A stretch of DNA of 64,000 bases, from assembly GCF_000746825.1 (NCBI RefSeq), contig NZ_JQIV01000006.1:1790784-1854783 (forward strand), given 5' to 3'. The translations under genes and the position numbers were made by a program. The DNA comes from Carnobacterium inhibens subsp. inhibens DSM 13024. Lineage in GTDB: Bacteria > Bacillota > Bacilli > Lactobacillales > Carnobacteriaceae. Positions 45,907-54,853 of this stretch are shown here, piece after piece (within the stretch, counting starts at the first letter, position 1; every line of letters starts with the position of its first letter). The notes beneath the pieces were generated by a model, which saw only the letters and a list, made by a program, of their open reading frames with translations, had not been told where the DNA came from and ran no database searches.

Positions 45907-47076
45907 CTACTTTTTCAATAAATAGTTCCTATCGAAAATAAGGTCAATCTCATATAACCCTATATGTTTGTTAATATCTTTTTCGATTTTGTCTAGAAGC
46001 TGTTCATTTGTTAGTTTAATGTCTTCTGGGACGACCACGTCGAATTGAATAATCGGGCGAGTCCCTTTTTTTTCAATACGAAAATCATGGAATTGCAGAT
46101 TTAAGTTGTAGGATTTCAATAATTGTTTGACGAGTCTGTATACATTTGTTTGTTCTTCACTATGGATATCAATGGGATCCAAATGGCAGACTAAGTTAAT
46201 TCCCAGTTCTGCTTTGAATTCTTTTTCAATGGCATTGATCACTACATGGGCTTGAGTAAGACTCCAACTGTCATCAATCTCAATATGGATAGTTGCAAAT
46301 GTTTTCTCAGGACCATAACTATGGATCAACAAGTCGTGGTAGCCAATGATGGATTGGTGATTATCTAGATAAGCAATCATTTTTGTGAGTTCTTCCTCGC
46401 TTGGACGTTTTCCAAGTAAATCATTAATAAATTCGCTGAGCATTTGAATACCACTAAAGATAATATAAAAAGCAATTAGCAGTCCTGTATAACCATCAAT
46501 CTGCCAGCCTGTTAGGTGTTCAACTGCAGCCGAGACTAATACAGCAACTGTTGTGTAAACATCATTAAAGCTGTCTTTTGCGCTAGCTAACAATGTTTTT
46601 GATCCGATATGTCGCGCGGTTTCCTGGTAAAAGTAACCTTGAACAACTTTGATACCTATTGATGACACTAAAATAATAAACATCAAGGGAGAGGTTTGTA
46701 AACTTTCTGGCTGCAAAATACGTTCAATCGATGTTCTTAAAAATTGACCACCGACAAACAGAATGATTAAAGAAATGATCATGCCTGTGATGTATTCTGA
46801 ACGCTGATGACCATAGGGATGTTCTTTATCTGCTGGCTTAGCAGCTATCCGAAAGCCAATCAATGTTAAAACCGAAGAAGCTGAATCCGACAAGTTGTTC
46901 ATCGCATCCGCTATAATAGAAACACTTCCTGAAAATAAGCCAATTAACAATTTCATTCCAAATAATAGGAAATTAGATAATAAGCCTATCTGCCCAGCTA
47001 CTGTACCGAAAGCAGCTCGTGATTCTTTTCCCTTTTCTTTACTTCTTCGTTCAATCCATTCAAAAAAATAATTCAC
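45907..47076 (-). CDS. Cation diffusion facilitator family transporter
   Basis: About 389 residues. Six membrane segments lie in residues 20-215, followed by a cytoplasmic domain of about 170 residues, longer than the common 80-residue tail. SIIADAMNNLSDSASSVLTLIGF near residues 46-68 holds the Asp/Asn/Asp metal residues, and HPYGHQRSEYITGMIIS is the family loop. LLASAKDSFNDVYTT provides the second set of metal residues. Mn, Fe or Zn efflux is typical for this subgroup. I choose GTG at 47076, because GGAGGG is seven bases upstream; a longer frame exists but is not plausible. A 39-residue membrane peptide follows. Confidence 0.9.
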   Translation of the reverse strand: MNYFFEWIERRSKEKGKESRAAFGTVAGQIGLLSNFLLFGMKLLIGLFSGSVSIIADAMNNLSDSASSVLTLIGFRIAAKPADKEHPYGHQRSEYITGMIISLIILFVGGQFLRTSIERILQPESLQTSPLMFIILVSSIGIKVVQGYFYQETARHIGSKTLLASAKDSFNDVYTTVAVLVSAAVEHLTGWQIDGYTGLLIAFYIIFSGIQMLSEFINDLLGKRPSEEELTKMIAYLDNHQSIIGYHDLLIHSYGPEKTFATIHIEIDDSWSLTQAHVVINAIEKEFKAELGINLVCHLDPIDIHSEEQTNVYRLVKQLLKSYNLNLQFHDFRIEKKGTRPIIQFDVVVPEDIKLTNEQLLDKIEKDINKHIGLYEIDLIFDRNYLLKK

Positions 47077-47193
47077 AAAGACCCTCCTAAAAACCAAACT
47101 TGAAAACAAAAAAATATAAACTGATAATTGCTGTGTCCATATATATTTTGCATAAACAAAAGTATAACAAATTATAACTTTTAGTAAACACAT

Positions 47194-47509
47194 AAAAGTG
47201 GTTAGATGCGTAAATTATTTTTTTATAGGAATATCTTTATCTGTAACTTACTGAAGTATAACTAGCAAAATTGTAAGTTGTTTAAGTAAGTATCAAAAGC
47301 GACTTAATTAGTGGATAGTATAGTGCAAAAAAACGATGTAATAACCTCACTGATGTTAACCAATTCTACTAAAGAGAGCTTGAATCAATATGGTGAAATG
47401 TAGGATTGAGATACATTTAAATAAGCCAAAAACTAAAAGTAAAAAAAGAGTAATCATCAACTCAGGTACAAGTTGTTAGTCTTTTTTGTTCTACAAATAT
47501 ATTCAATAC
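47194..47509. other. Gap with one hairpin terminator
   Basis: AAAAAAGA (47442-47449) with CAACT (47458-47462) pairs with AGTTG (47471-47475) and TCTTTTTT (47480-47487), an imperfect terminator for the minus-strand gene at 47510. No gene is supported in the remainder. Confidence 0.45.
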
Positions 47510-47818
47510 TTAATCGGAAAACAGTGGTATAGCAGGCGGTATCCCGGCTTCAGGTAGAAGATATAAGAAAATTGTAAAAAGAATTAATAGAAACGAGAAT
47601 AATACTACAAAGTAAAGAGCAATATGTTTTCTCTTTGCAATAATTGATAAAATAGATAAAATAAGCCCCCCAGCGGATAGAAAAACACATATTGAAAATG
47701 CAAACCATATATTATATGCCCCTATTATGGTTAAGCTATTTGATGAGAATAGAACAATATAAGTTGATACAAAAATGATACTTAATGTTGAAAAAAACTT
47801 TGTGTTTTTCTTAAGCAA
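47510..47818 (-). CDS. Small membrane protein, unknown
   Basis: About 102 residues, starting at TTG with GGAGGGG eight bases upstream. Three hydrophobic segments (LSIIFVSTYIVLFSS, AFSICVFLSAGGLILSILSII, YFVVLFSFLLILFTIFLYLL) are separated by short loops, and a short tail ends GIPPAIPLFSD. No family recognised. It belongs to a series of small envelope genes between 47.5 and 52.4 kb and appears to be transcribed alone. Confidence 0.62.
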   Translation of the reverse strand: MLKKNTKFFSTLSIIFVSTYIVLFSSNSLTIIGAYNIWFAFSICVFLSAGGLILSILSIIAKRKHIALYFVVLFSFLLILFTIFLYLLPEAGIPPAIPLFSD

Positions 47819-47958
47819 TTATAACCCCTCCATTTCTCTTTTCCTAATTGCCTATTTAAATTATATCTCAAATAAATATCTGAAATTGCTTAAAAGTCTA
47901 TCAAAATTTTGTTGAATTATATTTAATTTTTAAGTGCTTTTTTTTACTTATACCTATC

Positions 47959-48378
47959 TCAAGGAGCAAATCCATAATATAAAATTTCAAAAATAGGCTG
48001 TCCCAGTATTAAAATTCCAGCTAATGCACCTACATAAAAAATTATGAAGATTACTTTCAATAAGGGAAATTGATCTTGTGCTCCTATTTTTTTTATTCCA
48101 TACCATGCAAAAATAACTAATTGAGGTATAAACAACACAAAATAGGAAGTAGTAACAAATGTGGAAAATTTCTCATATGCCTGAAACCCTACATTTTGGG
48201 TAGTCATTAAAAAAACCAATTTTTCAAACCAAAGAAAGAGAAATGAGAGTTGTAAAAGAGATGAAAAAATAGTAATGCTAAAAGAAATATATTTCTTTTC
48301 TTTTCTGACCAATAAATAAATACTTCCAATATAAACGATTCCAACTACGATAGCGTAAAATGGTTGCATTGCGAACAA
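47959..48378 (-). CDS. Small membrane protein with four hydrophobic segments
   Basis: About 139 residues. A TTG at 48378 follows AGAGGCGG; an ATG three codons later is also possible. Four hydrophobic stretches (AIVVGIVYIGSIYLLV, ISFSITIFSSLLQLSFLFLW, VTTSYFVLFIPQLVIFAWY, VIFIIFYVGALAGILILG) suggest a compact integral membrane protein. No family recognised. Gap of 114 bases to the lipoprotein gene upstream. Confidence 0.62.
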   Translation of the reverse strand: MFAMQPFYAIVVGIVYIGSIYLLVRKEKKYISFSITIFSSLLQLSFLFLWFEKLVFLMTTQNVGFQAYEKFSTFVTTSYFVLFIPQLVIFAWYGIKKIGAQDQFPLLKVIFIIFYVGALAGILILGQPIFEILYYGFAP

Positions 48379-48492
48379 GAATACCGCCTCTTTTCTTTAT
48401 CTAAACAACATTAAATTTATCACAATATTTTAAACATACATTCTTAAAATTGTTTTATCTATGTAAGATTCATTATCGTTTCTAATTTTTAG

Positions 48493-48750
48493 TTACTGAA
48501 CTTCTGCTTCGATAACTGTAATTTCACCGTCTGCAGAAACTTTACTTATACCTTTAGAACCATCTTTTTCATTTAACCAATCAATATAATACTCGCCATC
48601 TTTTTTTTCTGTAGAGATAATTTTAGCCGTTCCCATAATAGTACTATTTTGATCGATAATTGTTTGTTCTGCTTCTTCTTGAGAAGTATTGGAGCATCCC
48701 GCTATAAAAAACAAAATTAACGCACAAACTCCAAAGAAATAATTTTTCAC
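48493..48750 (-). CDS. Short lipoprotein, unknown
   Basis: 85 residues. A signal peptide with the lipobox IAGC gives a mature protein of about 67 residues anchored outside the cell. The mature part, with STIMGTAKIISTEKKDGEYYIDW and a strand-rich ending, looks like a small beta fold. The ATG has AAAGGAG upstream. No family recognised. Its size and setting resemble immunity-type or stress lipoproteins, but there is no direct evidence. Confidence 0.7.
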   Translation of the reverse strand: MKNYFFGVCALILFFIAGCSNTSQEEAEQTIIDQNSTIMGTAKIISTEKKDGEYYIDWLNEKDGSKGISKVSADGEITVIEAEVQ

Positions 48751-48944
48751 GAAAACAAACTCCTTTCAAATTAATTTTATTATTTTGATACTTCTTTTTT
48801 ATCTTATTTCTAAATTACTTAACAGATAGTTATAAACAACAGCATAAATTTAATAAAATAAATACTTGGTAACTGTCTGACAAGAGTAGACTCTTATCAA
48901 ACATAAGATAAGTTTGGAAAGAAAGAGAAGAATATTTATATATT

Positions 48945-49064
48945 TTAAGAAAGAATTGCTTCTTTTTTTCCTTGAACAACCCAATAATCGGCAATACCGC
49001 CCATTTTAGACCAACTCCAACCAACGATAACGAGACCAATGGCAGCTGAAAATAGACAATCTAA
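48945..49064 (-). pseudogene. Open fragment encoding a membrane segment
   Basis: A 39-codon stretch without a start codon or ribosome site ends at a stop at 48945. It encodes LFSAAIGLVIVGWSWSKMGG and then ADYWVVQGKKEAILS, clearly a transmembrane helix and a charged tail of some membrane protein. It is in the same frame as the gene remnant upstream, separated by that gene's TGA. Most likely it is a decayed gene end. Confidence 0.4.
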
Positions 49065-49478
49065 TCATTTTAAATCTATGATATCTCGCAAATCATCTAA
49101 TTGAGAACTAGATATTTTACCTACTCTATCTTCTGAGCCTATCCCATTTATTACGGTCGATTCATTTCCATCCAACCATATACTAATAGGATGTGTAGAT
49201 GTGCCTTCTTTGTAATGACGTATTTGCAATATGATATCTGCATACCCATCTGGCTTGTCTATTTCCTCTGTAAAATTAATTTTATCAAACCAATTTTCAA
49301 ATTCTGCTATTTTTTCTTTATCTTTTATTTCTTCAGAAAATTCATAGCTTGATTCACTCATTTGGCTTCAAACCTGTAATGTTTTATCAGGCTTTATAAC
49401 TTTCGGTAAGATTAATAATATCAATAATAAAATGCTAACAGTAAAAAATACTATTTCTTTTTGATAAAAAACAACCTT
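49065..49478 (-). pseudogene. Membrane-anchored protein gene interrupted by an in-frame TGA
   Basis: From 49361 an ATG opens 98 codons for a soluble acidic domain (KIAEFENWFDKINF, then YADIILQIRHYKEG, then a beta-rich end), but no ribosome site precedes it. In the same frame just upstream lies a TGA (49370-49368) and, before it, a typical signal or anchor segment (VFFTVSILLLILLILPKV) with basic residues ahead. An intact ancestor would be an exported or anchored protein of about 135 residues. The start of that ancestor also lacks an ATG, supporting decay rather than sequencing error. Expression of the soluble part alone remains possible. Confidence 0.5.
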
Positions 49479-49546
49479 TCTTTTAATAGTTGAATTGTAT
49501 TGTTTAGATTATATCAAACTCATCATTCTATGTCTGACTTTCTTTT

Positions 49547-49580
49547 ATCGTGCTTATTTTAAAATTAAGATAAGCACGAT
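49547..49580. other. Hairpin in a gene-free gap
   Basis: ATCGTGCTTAT (49547-49557) pairs with ATAAGCACGAT (49570-49580). There is no U-tract. From 49479 to 49870 no gene is supported; the sequence looks like decayed coding DNA with frequent stops. Confidence 0.45.
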
Positions 49581-49870
49581 ACATGAAATTGGATAAAATC
49601 AGGTATCAAGAATACTGTTCTAATAGGGTTCTTTTTTGTATAGGGATCTAATGCATGATTTCGAGGTATGATAAACAAAATCATGTGTCGCTTTTATTAG
49701 AAGAAAAGACTTTTAAATGAGCTGCAATGTCTATTCAATATAAATTCAACAACTTTTATTAGGTTTGATGTGCAATAAAATTACAAATGTCGTTAATTCA
49801 GATTACTCTGAAAATTCAAGTGTCGTAGGGAGTAGAATCTTTTTATGTATAACTACTCATTGATTACACC

Positions 49871-50065
49871 TTAATAATTATTATATTTTTTTACTATCTT
49901 TAAAATAAATATAGGAACAAAAACTAAAGACTGCATAGCGATTGTTCTGATTATTGCACCTGATAGACCATTGCTGTTTGTAAAGAAATAGATCTCTATA
50001 AAAAGCACTGCAAATGAGATGATAAATAACATGATAATTTTTTTTAATGTAAGGTTCTCTCTCAT
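49871..50065 (-). CDS. Small two-helix membrane protein
   Basis: 64 residues. The ATG follows AAGGGATATAGAA, a modest ribosome site. Two hydrophobic stretches (KIIMLFIISFAVLFIEIYFF and IIRTIAMQSLVFVPIFILK) are joined by a polar turn (TNSNGLSG); the tail is KKYNNY. No family recognised. It is divergent from the secreted protein gene that follows. Confidence 0.55.
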   Translation of the reverse strand: MRENLTLKKIIMLFIISFAVLFIEIYFFTNSNGLSGAIIRTIAMQSLVFVPIFILKIVKKYNNY

Positions 50066-50216
50066 TTCTATATCCCTTCAATTCATATTATTTTTTATAA
50101 CTAATTTGTGACGGTAATAGTTACTAAATATTCTTTTAAATGAAATAAATAGTTATTAATACAACTTTATCTGCTATATTTTATATGTTACTAAAAAAAT
50201 AGTTGGAGGAATTCAT

Positions 50217-50699
50217 TTGAAAAAATTAATCTTTCTTTTAAGTAGTCTTGCTTTTTTTAGTTTTTTTACTGCAACAAAGGTACAAGCTGAAGAATCTTTT
50301 CCATCACCAGAGAGTAGTGTTTTCTATGATTTAAATCAAGGTGGACTACAGCAGTTTGAAGTTGAGAATGATCTAGGAGAGACCTATACCATTACCATTG
50401 AAGAAGAGCCTCAATTTTTTATTATGGCAAGTGCTGTTAAGAGTGGTACATATAAAATTACAAAAGAAAAAGCATTACAATGGAAAGCTAGTTACAAAAT
50501 TGATGTAAGTAATAATAAAATTACACGAGCACACTCTGCTTCAGCAACAGCCTTCACTGGAAGCTTTAAAAGTTTATTATTGAAAGTAGATAGTTCTACA
50601 CAAGCCACTTATTATTTAAAGCGAACAATATTACTTGCAGAGACCTCTATAAACTTAAGAGCTAAGTTGGCAGGAAGCAGTATTTCGATAACGTATTAG
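50217..50699 (+). CDS. Secreted protein, DUF5626-like
   Basis: About 160 residues, starting at TTG with GGAGG seven bases upstream. A signal peptide runs to about residue 24 with an Ala-x-Ala-type site (KVQAEES). The mature protein begins with an acidic part (SVFYDLNQGGLQQFEVENDLG) and continues with strand-rich sequence (GETYTITIEEEP, SYKIDVSNNKITRAHSA). The pattern fits a family I recall as DUF5626, secreted proteins of Gram-positive bacteria with unknown role. It converges on the first XRE regulator gene, only four bases between their ends. Confidence 0.7.
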   Translation: MKKLIFLLSSLAFFSFFTATKVQAEESFPSPESSVFYDLNQGGLQQFEVENDLGETYTITIEEEPQFFIMASAVKSGTYKITKEKALQWKASYKIDVSNNKITRAHSASATAFTGSFKSLLLKVDSSTQATYYLKRTILLAETSINLRAKLAGSSISITY

Positions 50700-50702
50700 T
50701 CA

Positions 50703-51218
50703 TTACTCGCCAAGGTACTCAACAGTAACCGTCCCCCAGCCGAAAATATCGCTTAAAATACCGTATCCAATGAACAAATTAAATGCTATACAACAAATAC
50801 ACGCTATGTAGACTACCTTATATAGTGTGTTTGTTTTTTTATTTCTAATGATGAGAAGAGGGGAGACAATTAAACCTAAAGGTGCGATTAAGAAACTGAG
50901 AATAGAAAGAACCAATAACATTAAACCTTCATCGTTTTCACTTGTTCCACGAATAAAATCTAATTTTCGATAATTTTCTTGGATCTTAAGTTCATTTGTT
51001 TCGATTTTTTTTTTAAGCACTTGGTTTTCTTTCAGCAATTCGTCTATGGATACTTCATAGTAAACACTCAGTTTTACTAGATTATCCAAATCAGGATAGC
51101 TATTGCCATTTTCCCATTTTGAAATTGACTGTCTGGAAATGCTTAAATATTCCGCCACATTTCCTTGGGAAAAACCTTTATTGATTCTGCTTTCTTTTAA
51201 ACGTTCTCCTAATGCCAC
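50703..51218 (-). CDS. Membrane-anchored XRE family regulator, copy 1
   Basis: 171 residues. The N-terminal helix-turn-helix (residues 6-60) has SQGNVAEYLSISRQSISKWEN, a classic Cro/C1 type. A coiled linker (LLKENQVLKKKIETNELKIQ) follows, then two hydrophobic segments (LMLLVLSILSFLIAPLGLIVSPLLII and VVYIACICCIAFNLFIGYGIL), and it ends in WGTVTVEYLGE. The protein therefore appears to be held at the membrane, a design suited to sensing envelope signals. A paralogue of equal length lies 1.5 kb away with near-identical DNA-binding residues. GAGGAGG precedes the ATG. Targets are unknown but neighbouring small envelope genes are candidates. Confidence 0.85.
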   Translation of the reverse strand: MALGERLKESRINKGFSQGNVAEYLSISRQSISKWENGNSYPDLDNLVKLSVYYEVSIDELLKENQVLKKKIETNELKIQENYRKLDFIRGTSENDEGLMLLVLSILSFLIAPLGLIVSPLLIIRNKKTNTLYKVVYIACICCIAFNLFIGYGILSDIFGWGTVTVEYLGE

Positions 51219-51530
51219 AACTTTTCCTCCTCGTATCTTATTTTTCTTTATCGTACCTGAAAGTAAGCACCTTTGGCTATAAGCCAGTGGTTGCGTTTAG
51301 CACGCATTGGTTTACATTAGGGGATAAAATCAATAAAACTACTCGTGCAACAAATAGTTGCTATTGTGTAAACGACTAGGTTCTATAAAAGTTAGTAAAA
51401 ATAGTTGATAATAGTTATAGCCAGGAACAACTAATGATTAAATGTAATGGTCTTCATTTTTAGTACATTACAGCTCAGAATAAAAATTAGGAGCAGACAA
51501 TTGCTTCTTATAAAAAAGGGAGGTATATTT

Positions 51531-51971
51531 TTGAATAACAGACATAAAAAAGGTGTTTTTATGTTAACTGTACTTTTATTTCTAGCGTCTTGTACTCAAA
51601 AAAAAGAACAATTAGAAGTATTTTCCATTCCCATATCTAATGGAGAAGTTTCCGTGAAAAATTTTAATATCATCAGTACTAAAGGCCAAATATATATTGA
51701 AGACAACTATTATTTGAAATTTCAGGATGAAAACATAAAGAGTATTAATTTTGGTATTTATGATAAAGAAAGTAAACTAATCTATTCGTTTGCGCAAAAT
51801 GTTGATTTCTTTAGGGATACTGATAAGATCGAAGAGAACACAGGTTTTATTATTGATAGTAGTCATTTTAGAACGGGCGATGAAATAAAAATAGAAGTTA
51901 ACTATACTTATAGTGACGGGACAAAAAAATCCTTTACTAGTAATGAAAAGCTTGAAAATGAGAATGAATAA
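51531..51971 (+). CDS. Lipoprotein, unknown
   Basis: About 146 residues from a TTG with GGGAGG six bases upstream. The signal peptide ends with lipobox LASC, so it is lipid-anchored outside. The mature part is beta-rich (NGEVSVKNFNIISTKGQIYI, YYLKFQDENIKSINFGIYD, DEIKIEVNYTYSDGTKKSF) and resembles an immunoglobulin-like or C2-like fold. No family recognised. It is flanked by the two XRE regulator genes, convergent with the next gene, and makes a good candidate target of theirs. Confidence 0.72.
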   Translation: MNNRHKKGVFMLTVLLFLASCTQKKEQLEVFSIPISNGEVSVKNFNIISTKGQIYIEDNYYLKFQDENIKSINFGIYDKESKLIYSFAQNVDFFRDTDKIEENTGFIIDSSHFRTGDEIKIEVNYTYSDGTKKSFTSNEKLENENE

Positions 51972-52046
51972 ATTGCAGCGTTATAAATTAACGCAGCATG
52001 GATAACTGAATCATGAACAAAGCTATGAGGTTACTACCAGAAGCAA

Positions 52047-52346
52047 TTAAGAAAGATAGTCAACGAGCAAAACTAAATAAAAGGGTAGGGCGAAAATTAA
52101 TATTTTCCAACTATAAAAAATAGATTTTGTTGTGTTTACCGGATTTGAATAATAATTACAGCGTTGTCTATCACCGCTAACGAAAGCTCCAGAAAGTATT
52201 ATTGCAAGGACAGTCAAACCAACAGAAGAATAATGAATTGTTTTGTTAAAACTAAGACTTGTAAAAATAGCTAGTAAATAAATCAAAAATATTAAAACGA
52301 CACTTATATAGAAAATCTTTACCGTAGCAAGTAAACTTCTTTTCAT
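52047..52346 (-). CDS. DUF5316-like small membrane protein
   Basis: 99 residues. Two N-terminal hydrophobic segments (IFYISVVLIFLIYLLAIFT and SVGLTVLAIILSGAF) are followed by SGDRQRCNYYSN, a motif I associate with DUF5316 (GDRxRxN), and a C-terminal hydrophobic segment (ILIFALPFYLVLLVDYL). Members are small membrane proteins of Firmicutes with no known role. AAGGAG precedes the ATG. It lies between the lipoprotein and the second XRE gene. Confidence 0.65.
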   Translation of the reverse strand: MKRSLLATVKIFYISVVLIFLIYLLAIFTSLSFNKTIHYSSVGLTVLAIILSGAFVSGDRQRCNYYSNPVNTTKSIFYSWKILIFALPFYLVLLVDYLS

Positions 52347-52600
52347 TGGAGTATCTCCTTTTAACTAGTGATTGTTTTTACATTCGTTCAAATTTATATT
52401 ATACTTGATATTGTTCAGCAAATCACTTGCGGTTCCGTTTTTCTGTGACCTGGTTTGTGAAAAGTATATATTGTTGTTGGTTTTAACTTTTACTATTAAA
52501 GTGAAAAGGTAAAGATGGTAATTTGCATCGGTGTAAAAGGATGTTTGTTAAAGTAACAAATTGTTGGCAAGTATTTATAGATACTGTGATATGGCTAAAA

Positions 52601-52640
52601 AAAGATCGAGACAGTTTAATTTGTCTCGATCTCTTTTTTA
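52601..52640. terminator. Terminator of the second XRE gene
   Basis: AGATCGAGACA (52603-52613) pairs with TGTCTCGATCT (52622-52632), with A- and T-runs on the two sides. The region 52347-52600 beyond it shows no gene. Confidence 0.82.
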
Positions 52641-52676
52641 TTTAGAGTGCTTATGTTACTAGTTTTTACATAGAGT

Positions 52677-53192
52677 TTATTCGCCAAGATACTCAACAGT
52701 TGTAGTTCCCCAGCCTAAATAGTCCCCAGTAATACTATAAATAACAAATGCATTAACTAATAAACTACAAGCACACGCAAAGTAAACAAATTTATGCAGT
52801 GTATTTGTTTTTTTATTTCGTTTCATTACAATTGGCGCTACAAATAAACCGAATGGAGCAATTAAGCAACCCATAAAAGCAAGGATTAGAAGTATGAGTC
52901 CTTCATCTTTTTCAGTATTCCTCCAAATAGAATCTATCTTTTTGTTAGATTCTTCAATTTCAAGTTCATTTATTTCAATTTTTTTCTTAAGGTTTTGATT
53001 TTCTTTCAGCAATTCATCAATTGAAACTTCATAATATGTACTTAACTTTACTAAATTGTCTAAGTCAGGATAACTATTATTATTTTCCCATTTTGAAATC
53101 GATTGTCTTGAAATATTTAAATATTCCGCCACATCTCCTTGGGAAAACCCTTTATTGACCCTACTTTCTTTTAGGCGCTCGCCTAATGCCAT
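52677..53192 (-). CDS. Membrane-anchored XRE family regulator, copy 2
   Basis: 171 residues, exactly the length of the copy at 50703 and about 70 percent alike by eye. The recognition helix region SQGDVAEYLNISRQSISKWEN differs only at positions near its edges, so the two may bind the same or overlapping sites. The linker LLKENQNLKKKIEINELEIE is conserved. The two hydrophobic segments have diverged more (LILLILAFMGCLIAPFGLFVAP, VYFACACSLLVNAFVIYSIT), suggesting that they sense different signals. The tail WGTTTVEYLGE is kept. Both have a similar promoter (ACTTTC-GGTA-GATA). GGAGG precedes the ATG. Clearly a duplication. Confidence 0.86.
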   Translation of the reverse strand: MALGERLKESRVNKGFSQGDVAEYLNISRQSISKWENNNSYPDLDNLVKLSTYYEVSIDELLKENQNLKKKIEINELEIEESNKKIDSIWRNTEKDEGLILLILAFMGCLIAPFGLFVAPIVMKRNKKTNTLHKFVYFACACSLLVNAFVIYSITGDYLGWGTTTVEYLGE

Positions 53193-53430
53193 GTTTACTC
53201 CTCCTTGAAACCTTGCTTTTCTCTATCATACCGAAAGTAAAGACGGTTGACTATACTTTATGGGTTATATTTTAACAATGGATGATTTAATTAAGTGAAA
53301 AATTTCGTTTTTTATTGGACTGAAAATGAAAATCTAGTTTTTTAGAAAAGGGTGACGTATTTAGTAATAAAGAGGTGATAAATTCTGAGTTTTTCACACA
53401 TCGTAAATCAAAGGCTTGACGAGGTTGGTT

Positions 53431-53509
53431 TTGTGCATTTGCACAATTACTTTTGTTAGTATGACAATAGATTTTTGATGAAATGAAAAATATAATGTAA
53501 GCGCACACA
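53431..53509 (+). promoter_or_regulatory. Palindrome and cre site upstream of the glycerate operon
   Basis: TTGTGC-ATTT-GCACAA (53431-53446) is a 6-4-6 palindrome fit for a CdaR or other operator. TGTAAGCGCACACA (53496-53509) matches the CcpA cre consensus at all but one of the defined positions and overlaps the expected transcript start area. Carbon-source repression of the permease and kinase is likely. Confidence 0.5.
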
Positions 53510-53535
53510 GACAAATGTTAGGAGATGTTTTAGAT

Positions 53536-54828
53536 ATGGTAGATAGTACGATTCCTTGGTTTGCAGCGATTATTGGGTTACTCGTTGCAATTATACTTAT
53601 TTTGAAAAAATTTAATCCTGTATATTCTTTATTCTTTGGAGCAATTATTGGTTCATTGATTGGTGGAGCTTCATTGGTTACAACGATAGATATTTTAATT
53701 AATGGGACACAAAGCATTATTGGAACAGCTATTCGAGTTCTTGCAGCAGGTATGTTGGCAGGAGTAATGATGGAATCCGGTGCAGCGGAGTCGATTGCAA
53801 ATGCGATCGTTACTAAACTAGGGGATCAAAAAGCTATTTTATCTTTGGCTCTTTCAACTATGATCATTACTGCAGTGGGTGTATTCATTCCAGTAGCTGT
53901 ATTGATTGTTGCCCCTATTGCATTGTCTGTAGGGAAACAAACAGGTATCAGTAAGATTGCCTTATTAACGGCTTTATCGGGCGGGGGAAAAGCTGGAAAT
54001 ATTATTTCTCCAAACCCAAATACGATTGCTGCAGCAAATGGTTTCGATTTAAACTTAAGCAGTGTCATGTTAGCTGGTTTTATCCCCGCTGTATTTGGAC
54101 TTGTAACTGCTGTTATTATTGCAAATGCAATCAAAAATAAAGGTGAAATGGTAAGAGATAGAGATATTCTGAAGCAAGAAACAAAAGAATTAATGCCTTT
54201 GAGAAAAGCATTAGTCGCTCCAGGATTATCAATTTTCTTATTGTTGATCAATCCAATCGGAACAGTCCTAAAAATAGATGCTATTGCAAATTTAAAAATA
54301 GACGCATTGTATATATTACCTTTTGCTTCAATTGTAGGAACGATTGCAATGGGACATGCGAATAAAATCAGTGAATATGCTTCTTCAGGAATTAAACGCG
54401 TAACAGATACGGTTCTAATTCTGATAGGTGCTGGAGCGATTGCAGGACTGATATCTGCATCTGATCTGTCTGTTCAAGTAGTAAAAGTAATTGAAATGAT
54501 AGGAATTTCAGGTACATTCTTAGCACCAATCTCAGGTATTTTGATGGGATTAGCAGTAGGATCAACTTCTACGGCCGTCATTCTTGCTACTGGCTCATTC
54601 GGAGAGGCAATTTTAAATACCGGAACTTCTTCTTTAGCAGCATCTGTAATGGTTCATACAGGAGCAACCGTTATTGATAGTGTTCCTCAAGGAAATTATT
54701 TCCATATTACGGCAAATAGTATGCATATGACAATTAAAGAAAGAATGAAAGTTATTCCATATGAAATGTGTATAGGTGGGGTAATGGCTGTAGTCGCAAC
54801 AGTGTTGTATGGATTTATCCTTAATTAA
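53536..54828 (+). CDS. GntP family permease, probable glycerate transporter
   Basis: About 430 residues with around twelve hydrophobic segments. GntP hallmarks include the FGAIIGSLIGG region, SGGGKAGNIISPNPNTIAAANGF (about residues 148-170, quoted in parts), and the C-terminal GSTSTAVILATGSFGEAI. GntP members carry gluconate and related sugar acids with protons. Because a glycerate kinase follows by 25 bases and a CdaR regulator after that, D-glycerate is the likely substrate. The ATG at 53536 has TAGGAG 11 bases upstream; the one at 53515 would place that site in the coding region. Confidence 0.9.
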   Translation: MVDSTIPWFAAIIGLLVAIILILKKFNPVYSLFFGAIIGSLIGGASLVTTIDILINGTQSIIGTAIRVLAAGMLAGVMMESGAAESIANAIVTKLGDQKAILSLALSTMIITAVGVFIPVAVLIVAPIALSVGKQTGISKIALLTALSGGGKAGNIISPNPNTIAAANGFDLNLSSVMLAGFIPAVFGLVTAVIIANAIKNKGEMVRDRDILKQETKELMPLRKALVAPGLSIFLLLINPIGTVLKIDAIANLKIDALYILPFASIVGTIAMGHANKISEYASSGIKRVTDTVLILIGAGAIAGLISASDLSVQVVKVIEMIGISGTFLAPISGILMGLAVGSTSTAVILATGSFGEAILNTGTSSLAASVMVHTGATVIDSVPQGNYFHITANSMHMTIKERMKVIPYEMCIGGVMAVVATVLYGFILN

Positions 54829-54853
54829 TCAAAAGAAAAGAGGAAAATAAAAA

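Noticed and set aside
49362..49372. TGA as a selenocysteine codon
   Set aside because: No selenocysteine insertion element or homologous selenoprotein is recognisable, and the gene also lacks a start; decay is simpler.
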